NCBI RefSeq assembly: GCF_013166655.1
Contig: NZ_JABKCA010000010.1
Location: 1-64,000 of the forward strand
Origin: Lentimicrobium sp. L6
GTDB taxonomy: Bacteria; Bacteroidota; Bacteroidia; Bacteroidales; UBA12170
Direction: 5' to 3'
Length of the DNA stretch: 64,000 nt
Shown here: positions 59,816 through 64,000 of the stretch, piece by piece
How the letters are laid out: each line of letters starts with the position of its first letter
Position numbering within the stretch: position 1 is the first letter of the stretch
Position numbers and translations under genes: made by a program
The notes under the pieces: generated by a model
Databases searched by the model: none
What the model was told of the DNA's origin: nothing
Seen by the model: the letters and a program-made list of their open reading frames with translations, nothing else

Positions 59816-61273
59816 TTATTGTTTAATAATTTGAATAGTATTTGGCGTTTTATGGTCGTTTAAAATTTTTATAATATAAGCCCCAGGTTTGCAATTATTC
59901 CCATTTTGGTCTTTTCCATTCCAGAGGATGCTTTGTTTTCCGGCAGTATATTTTTTCTCTAATTGCCATACTAGTTCTCCTTTTAGGTTAAATATTTCCA
60001 ATAAAACCAAAGAGGCTTTTTCCAGCGTAAAATGAATTTGGGTTTGTTCGGTAAAAGGATTGGGATTTGCTGATAATGAAGATTTGTTTATATTGATATT
60101 GTTTATTGCCGCTATTGGGTTTTCAATAAAATTCCCTTCACCATCGTTAAACAATATTTCTAAATTGTCTGATACTATCTCATCCACTGTTTTTACACAA
60201 ATAATATCCTGAAATCCATTACCATCCATATCGGCACAAAAGAAACTTCTCCATTGCTCTTCAGGATTAGCTGCTGGCAATGCTATAAATTGCGAATCGG
60301 CCAATTGAAAATTGCCCTGATTATAATAAATCACATAGCCCGTTTTATCTAATAATTCAAACACCACATCTTGATATTCATTATTATTTATATCGCAAAT
60401 CTGGAATTCTGAAGATTGAAAATATCCTACAAACTCTTCTTGAACTTCTAAATTATTATTTTCAATATTTTTATAAAAATCAAGTAGGGTAACAGGAGTT
60501 CCACCAAATGTGATAATATCATTTTCTCCATCAAGGTCAAAATCAACAATCTTGGCAGCATGCTTCCAACTACTTCCTTCTTCAAGTGTTATATTTTCGA
60601 AACCATTCACAGTGCTAAAAAAAACTTCAACACTTTGTCTGATTAAAACAATATCGGCCCTACCATCGCTATTGATATCTCCACAATCAATGGAATTTGG
60701 ATATGCACCTTCCGTTTCATAATATTCGGGTGCAGAGAAATTGCCAATGCCATCATTATATAATACTCCCCAAAACTGGCCATGGTTAGATGTGATAGCC
60801 AAATCTACATGACCATCACCATTTATATCGCCATAGTCAATATCGGAAATAGGCTCATGGGTGTTTAAAGCAAAGTCCTGATAGCTATTATACTCACCAC
60901 CTGAGTTATAAAGTACTCTTATAAACATTTCTGAGATTTCTTCAGAAGCATCTATTCCCAAGCCAATAATATCTGGAAAATCATCATTATCAACATCAGC
61001 TAAAATAATATTGTATTGATAGGCGTAAAAATCTTTAATAGTATCGCTAATACTAAATTCTCCACTTTGCATATTGTCTAGCACTGTTATTACTGGGCTA
61101 TCGAGCAACCAATATATTCTATGGCCTACAATAATATCATTATCACCATCTAAATCGATATCACCAGCCATTGTGCTAAAAGCTAAGATTGGAATATTAT
61201 ATTTGCTTTTATTTCTGTCGGAAGTAAAAGAAACGAAAACAAGGGCGAGTAAAAAGAAGAGATACTTTTTCAT
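59816..61273 (-). CDS. FG-GAP/VCBS-repeat secreted protein with T9SS-type C-terminal domain
   Basis: 485 residues: a signal peptide (LALVFVSFTS), then FG-GAP/VCBS repeats with calcium-loop-like DxDxDxD motifs (GDIDLDGDNDIIVG, LADVDNDDFPDIIG, GDINGDGHVDLAI, GDINSDGRADIVLI, DFDLDGENDIITF, ADMDGNGFQDIIC), forming a beta-propeller. The end NPNPFTEQTQIHFTLEKASLVLLEIF ... GKQSILWNGKDQNGNNCKPGAYIIKI is a FlgD-like/T9SS sorting domain. It would be surface-exposed and may bind calcium. The adjacent 59264 gene shares its strand and is probably co-transcribed. Confidence 0.87.
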   Translation of the reverse strand: MKKYLFFLLALVFVSFTSDRNKSKYNIPILAFSTMAGDIDLDGDNDIIVGHRIYWLLDSPVITVLDNMQSGEFSISDTIKDFYAYQYNIILADVDNDDFPDIIGLGIDASEEISEMFIRVLYNSGGEYNSYQDFALNTHEPISDIDYGDINGDGHVDLAITSNHGQFWGVLYNDGIGNFSAPEYYETEGAYPNSIDCGDINSDGRADIVLIRQSVEVFFSTVNGFENITLEEGSSWKHAAKIVDFDLDGENDIITFGGTPVTLLDFYKNIENNNLEVQEEFVGYFQSSEFQICDINNNEYQDVVFELLDKTGYVIYYNQGNFQLADSQFIALPAANPEEQWRSFFCADMDGNGFQDIICVKTVDEIVSDNLEILFNDGEGNFIENPIAAINNININKSSLSANPNPFTEQTQIHFTLEKASLVLLEIFNLKGELVWQLEKKYTAGKQSILWNGKDQNGNNCKPGAYIIKILNDHKTPNTIQIIKQ

Positions 61274-61379
61274 CTGGATAAATTAGTTCTTGTAAAGATA
61301 TAAATATATGCTCAATAAGTATAGTAGGTAAAAATTTGCTAAACATTATATAAAAAACGAAACATACCATATTGATAAT

Positions 61380-61387
61380 TATATTTG
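61380..61387 (+). promoter_or_regulatory. -7 element (TATATTTG) of the antiporter gene
   Basis: TATATTTG ends 27 bp before the ATG at 61415; an upstream TTTG at the proper distance is not seen. Confidence 0.5.
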
Positions 61388-61414
61388 CTAGCATAAAACT
61401 GATTCAATAAAACA

Positions 61415-62620
61415 ATGCAACAACAATTCTATATCGCTCTTATTGCTTTTAGCCTTTTGGTCATTATTTCTTATGTGTTTTCTCTCATCTCTAAGAAATT
61501 CAAAATTCCATCGGTATTACTGCTCTTATTACTGGGGATTAGTGCTCGTTTTACTTTTCCTGACTTGGCCGACTCTGTGGAGATTCTCCAGCAGAGCCTT
61601 CAGTTTTTTGGAACACTCGGGTTAATTTTAATTGTATTAGAAGGTGCTTTGGAACTGGATTTTACCAGAAAGAAACTTCCTCTCATTCGTAATGCATTTT
61701 TTTCAGCCCTATCAATTCTGGTGATAACCACAGGCTTAATAGCCTTTGTTATCAAGCTTTTTGTTCCAGAATTGGAAATTCGTTCTTGTATTATTAATGC
61801 CATTCCTTTCTCAATTATCAGTTCTGCCATTGCTATTCCTAGTGTTGAAAATGTATTGAAACTAAAGAAAGAGTTCGTTGTTTACGAATCCATATTCTCC
61901 GATATTCTGGGGATTCTATTATTTAATTTCTTTGTGATGAACCCAGAAGTTTCTGGTAAATCTATTGGTTTTGTGGCCTTAGATTTGTTTTTGGTCACTG
62001 TGATTGCTGTGGGTTTAACCATCCTCATTTTCGAGTTTATCAAGAAAGATATTCTCCAGATTCGTTTTATCTTGCTATTGGCAGTGATTGTTTTGCTTTT
62101 CGTTATTGGAAAAATGCTGCATTTCTCATCATTAGTGATCATTCTTATTTTTGGTGTGATTCTTCATAATGCACCACGAATTAAATGGTGGATATTTAAG
62201 AAGTATGCAGAAGATGTCATGCTTAAACAGCATATTGACCAGTTTAAAGTGATCACCATTGAAGGTGCATTTATGATTCGAACCATCTTCTTTTTTGTGT
62301 TTGGTTATTCCTTAAACCTCATGTCTTTACTCAATTTCAATGTCATCATTCTAGGCTCATTAATCCTTCTAGTTATTTATGGAAGCCGATATGCTTATTT
62401 AAAGATTTTCCACAAAGAGAGTCTTAGTCTAGAGTTTTATGTAGCACCGAGAGGCTTAATTACCATCCTTTTGTTTTATAATATTCCTGAGGCTGATAGT
62501 ATTGGTTTACTTAGCGAAGGCGTCTTATTTTATATCATTCTAGTAAGTGCACTCGTCATGATGTTAGGAGTGATGAAAGGAAGCGAAGAAAAGTTTGTTC
62601 AAAAATCTGATTATCAATAA
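61415..62620 (+). CDS. Cation:proton antiporter (CPA family)
   Basis: 401 residues with about 11-12 membrane helices and no cytoplasmic RCK/TrkA domain. Family-like parts are LLLLGISARFTFPDLADS, GLILIVLEGALELDFTRKKL, SSAIAIPSVENVLK, YESIFSDILGILLF (with the Asp of the ion site) and the late APRGLITILLFYNIPEADS. It exchanges Na+ or K+ for H+ across the inner membrane; the ion cannot be told. It is a single gene. The stretch after it contains the TTTTTTTGCTCCCTTTTAGG repeat word at 62641-62660. Confidence 0.9.
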   Translation: MQQQFYIALIAFSLLVIISYVFSLISKKFKIPSVLLLLLLGISARFTFPDLADSVEILQQSLQFFGTLGLILIVLEGALELDFTRKKLPLIRNAFFSALSILVITTGLIAFVIKLFVPELEIRSCIINAIPFSIISSAIAIPSVENVLKLKKEFVVYESIFSDILGILLFNFFVMNPEVSGKSIGFVALDLFLVTVIAVGLTILIFEFIKKDILQIRFILLLAVIVLLFVIGKMLHFSSLVIILIFGVILHNAPRIKWWIFKKYAEDVMLKQHIDQFKVITIEGAFMIRTIFFFVFGYSLNLMSLLNFNVIILGSLILLVIYGSRYAYLKIFHKESLSLEFYVAPRGLITILLFYNIPEADSIGLLSEGVLFYIILVSALVMMLGVMKGSEEKFVQKSDYQ

Positions 62621-62640
62621 TAGGGTTTATTCTTTAAAGA

Positions 62641-62660
62641 TTTTTTTGCTCCCTTTTAGG
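62641..62660. repeat. Copy of the GCTCCCTTTTAGG repeat word
   Basis: TTTTTTTGCTCCCTTTTAGG directly parallels the left arm of the inverted repeat at 2533-2551 (TTTTTTGCTCCCTTTAGG). It starts 20 bp after the antiporter stop. A mirrored partner is not seen close by. Confidence 0.4.
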
Positions 62661-62749
62661 TATTGGCAGACAAATTAAATCTATGCAGATTTTTAAACCA
62701 TGTAATCGTTAATAATTTCAAAGAAAGACGAATTTCATTGCAATTGAGT

Positions 62750-62757
62750 TATCTTTG
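62750..62757 (+). promoter_or_regulatory. -7 element (TATCTTTG) of the MBL hydrolase gene
   Basis: TATCTTTG ends 59 bp before the chosen start at 62817 (35 bp before the ATG at 62793). A TTTG at the correct distance upstream is absent. Confidence 0.5.
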
Positions 62758-62816
62758 GTTTTATATTAAATTAATCCGTGAGAATTAGCGTAATGCGCGA
62801 TCGAAAAAATAAAAAT

Positions 62817-63662
62817 ATGAAATTATATAGTATAGAAACCGGAAACCTAAAACTAGACGGAGGAGCCATGTTTGGCGTTGTTCCAAAGGTAATGTGGTCC
62901 AAGAAATATCCAGCCGACGAGAACAATTTGATCAACTTAGCCATGCGTTGTCTTTTAGTGATTGATGGCGATAGAAAAATCTTAATAGATAATGGGATAG
63001 GAGACAAGCAGGACGAGAAATTCCTCAAGCATTTTCACTTAAATGGAGAAGAAACTCTAAAGTCTTCCTTGGCTAAATTAGGTTTATCAAAAGATGATAT
63101 CACCGATATGGTATTAACCCACCTTCATTTTGATCATACTGGCGGAAGTATTGAGTGGAATGAAGATAAAACAAAACTCATTCCAGCCTTTAAAAATGCC
63201 AATTATTGGGTAAGTAAAGCGCAGTGGGAATGGGCTACAAAACCTAATAAGAGAGAGAAAGCCAGCTTCTTAGGGGAGAATATCCAGCCCATGGAGGAGT
63301 CTGGTCAATTAAAAATCATTGAAGAAGAGGGAGAATTGTTTCCCAATTTTAATGTCAAATTGTATAATGGTCATACAGATGGACAAGTAATCCCACATAT
63401 AAACTATAATGGAAGAACGGTTGTGTTTATGGCCGATTTATTACCAAGTACCGCTCATATTCCTATGCCCTGGGTAATGGCTTACGATACGCGTCCACTA
63501 CTCACACTCCAAGAGAAAGAGCAATTCTATGAGGAGGCTATTGAAAATGATTATGTCTTATTTTTCGAACATGATATTTATAATGAATGTTGTACGCTAG
63601 AAGCTACAGAAAGAGGACCAAAAGTAAAAGAGACCTTTAAGTTAAACGAGCTATTGGAATAG
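62817..63662 (+). CDS. MBL fold metallo-hydrolase
   Basis: 281 residues from the ATG at 62817 (MKLYSIETGNLKLDGG); the longer frame from the GTG at 62778 adds a short charged extension. The metal site HLHFDHTGG (HxHxDH) is at about residue 105, with a second His in YNGHTDGQVIPHI, an Asp in VFMADLLPS and a later His in FFEHDIYN. The layout resembles lactonase-like MBL hydrolases (AttM/AiiA relatives), but the substrate cannot be inferred. It is a solitary gene between the antiporter and ilvE. Confidence 0.88.
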   Translation: MKLYSIETGNLKLDGGAMFGVVPKVMWSKKYPADENNLINLAMRCLLVIDGDRKILIDNGIGDKQDEKFLKHFHLNGEETLKSSLAKLGLSKDDITDMVLTHLHFDHTGGSIEWNEDKTKLIPAFKNANYWVSKAQWEWATKPNKREKASFLGENIQPMEESGQLKIIEEEGELFPNFNVKLYNGHTDGQVIPHINYNGRTVVFMADLLPSTAHIPMPWVMAYDTRPLLTLQEKEQFYEEAIENDYVLFFEHDIYNECCTLEATERGPKVKETFKLNELLE

Positions 63663-63688
63663 TTTTAGATTGATGAATTATTCCAAAG

Positions 63689-63737
63689 GTTTGAAACAAT
63701 AAGCTTTCAAACTAAGAACATGGAACAAATTCCATGT
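63689..63737. repeat. Two adjacent hairpins between the MBL gene and ilvE
   Basis: GTTTGAAA (63689-63696) pairs with TTTCAAAC (63705-63712), loop 8. Then ACATGGAA (63718-63725) pairs with TTCCATGT (63730-63737), loop 4, followed by CCGAG. Neither has a T-run. The second recalls the CCGAG-ended palindromes near position 742. It could be a REP-like pair or a weak factor-dependent stop for the MBL gene. Confidence 0.5.
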
Positions 63738-63788
63738 CCGAGAAACTCTGAATTCTATCCAACAATAATCCTGAGCTACCTTTTTGCT

Positions 63789-63796
63789 TATCTTTG
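63789..63796 (+). promoter_or_regulatory. -7 element (TATCTTTG) of ilvE
   Basis: TATCTTTG ends 32 bp before the ATG at 63829. No TTTG at the 19-bp distance. It fits the TAnnTTTG half of the Bacteroidota promoter. Confidence 0.5.
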
Positions 63797-63828
63797 TACA
63801 AGAGCGTAAAATATAAAATAATCGATAC

Positions 63829-64000
63829 ATGAAAGATATTAAATGGGGTGAATTACCCTTTGGATACTCAAAAACAAATTATAATGTTCGTTGTTATTAT
63901 CGTGATGGTAAATGGGGTTCTATAGAGACCACATCTTCTGAGCATGTTAGTATACACATGGCTGCCACAGCTTTACACTATGGTCAAGAAGCTTTCGAAG
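63829..64000 (+). CDS. ilvE: Branched-chain amino acid aminotransferase, 5' part
   Basis: The first 57 residues are in the window, truncated at its right edge: MKDIKWGELPFGYSKTNYNV, then the strand RCYYRDGKWGSIETTSS and SVSIHMAATALHYGQEAFE, all as at the start of class IV branched-chain aminotransferases. The full enzyme makes valine, leucine and isoleucine from their keto acids with PLP. The PLP lysine lies outside the window. A -7 box precedes it. Confidence 0.85.
   Translation, partial: MKDIKWGELPFGYSKTNYNVRCYYRDGKWGSIETTSSEHVSIHMAATALHYGQEAFE

Overview
The window is AT-rich chromosomal DNA from a member of the Bacteroidota. The evidence is the family mix and the promoters. It carries type IX secretion (T9SS) C-terminal sorting domains, a DUF4295 gene behind rpmG, an rpsP with a long Ala/Glu tail, a FeoA-FeoB fusion with a Cys-rich partner, Omp28- and DUF6029-type proteins, a serC-serA-DUF1015 cluster, and promoters of the form TTTG-N19-TAnnTTTG. 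The genus cannot be read from the sequence; a Marinilabiliales/Bacteroidales-like or cytophaga-like marine bacterium is only a guess. No tRNA, rRNA, CRISPR array, complete insertion sequence or prophage was seen.

Layout. 1-1000 is an accessory edge with a Fic-family remnant, a small membrane protein and an inverted pair of REP-like palindromes. 1-8 kb holds a membrane-anchored spermidine-synthase-like protein, trmN6, rimM, rpsP, rpmG-DUF4295-ftsY and a YhhN protein. 8-11.2 kb is a TlpA thioredoxin / DUF6029 beta-barrel / Omp28 lipoprotein cluster. 11.4-16.3 kb has an OmpA protein, an aspartate-type aminotransferase, a class V PLP enzyme and prmC. 16.4-20 kb has xdhC-xdhA without the molybdenum subunit, then a MORN-type membrane protein. 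20-22.6 kb is bcp-recA-TPR lipoprotein. 22.6-27.3 kb has an Hpt protein, feoAB and an iron alcohol dehydrogenase. 27.7-31 kb is an NtrB/NtrC-type two-component pair split by a GxxExxY gene flanked by inverted degenerate repeats. 31.4-39.8 kb is rich in secreted proteins, including a HEFGH metallopeptidase and two T9SS cargo proteins. 39.8-45.7 kb holds an unknown protein, a periplasmic-binding-protein/PAS histidine kinase fusion, and a multi-PAS histidine kinase gene broken by one in-frame TAA. 45.9-49.9 kb is the serine operon, with a four-helix-bundle gene and a PGDH that has Lys where the catalytic His is expected. 50-57.5 kb has an unknown lipoprotein, MscS, a DUF5687/ABC exporter, a 3'-5' exonuclease and a putative restriction endonuclease. 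57.7-64 kb has MgtE, two secreted proteins (one apparently cut short), a cation/proton antiporter, an MBL hydrolase and the start of ilvE.

Most of the window is housekeeping with ordinary neighbours. The strongest observations are the nonsense-interrupted sensor kinase (42756-45704), the GxxExxY cassette between kinase and regulator, the xdhC-xdhA pair with no catalytic subunit, the Lys-type PGDH, and several dispersed short repeat families in intergenic DNA. No clearly new multi-gene system could be demonstrated. The TlpA-DUF6029-Omp28 cluster and the kinase group at 39.8-45.7 kb are the best candidates for uncharacterised functional units.
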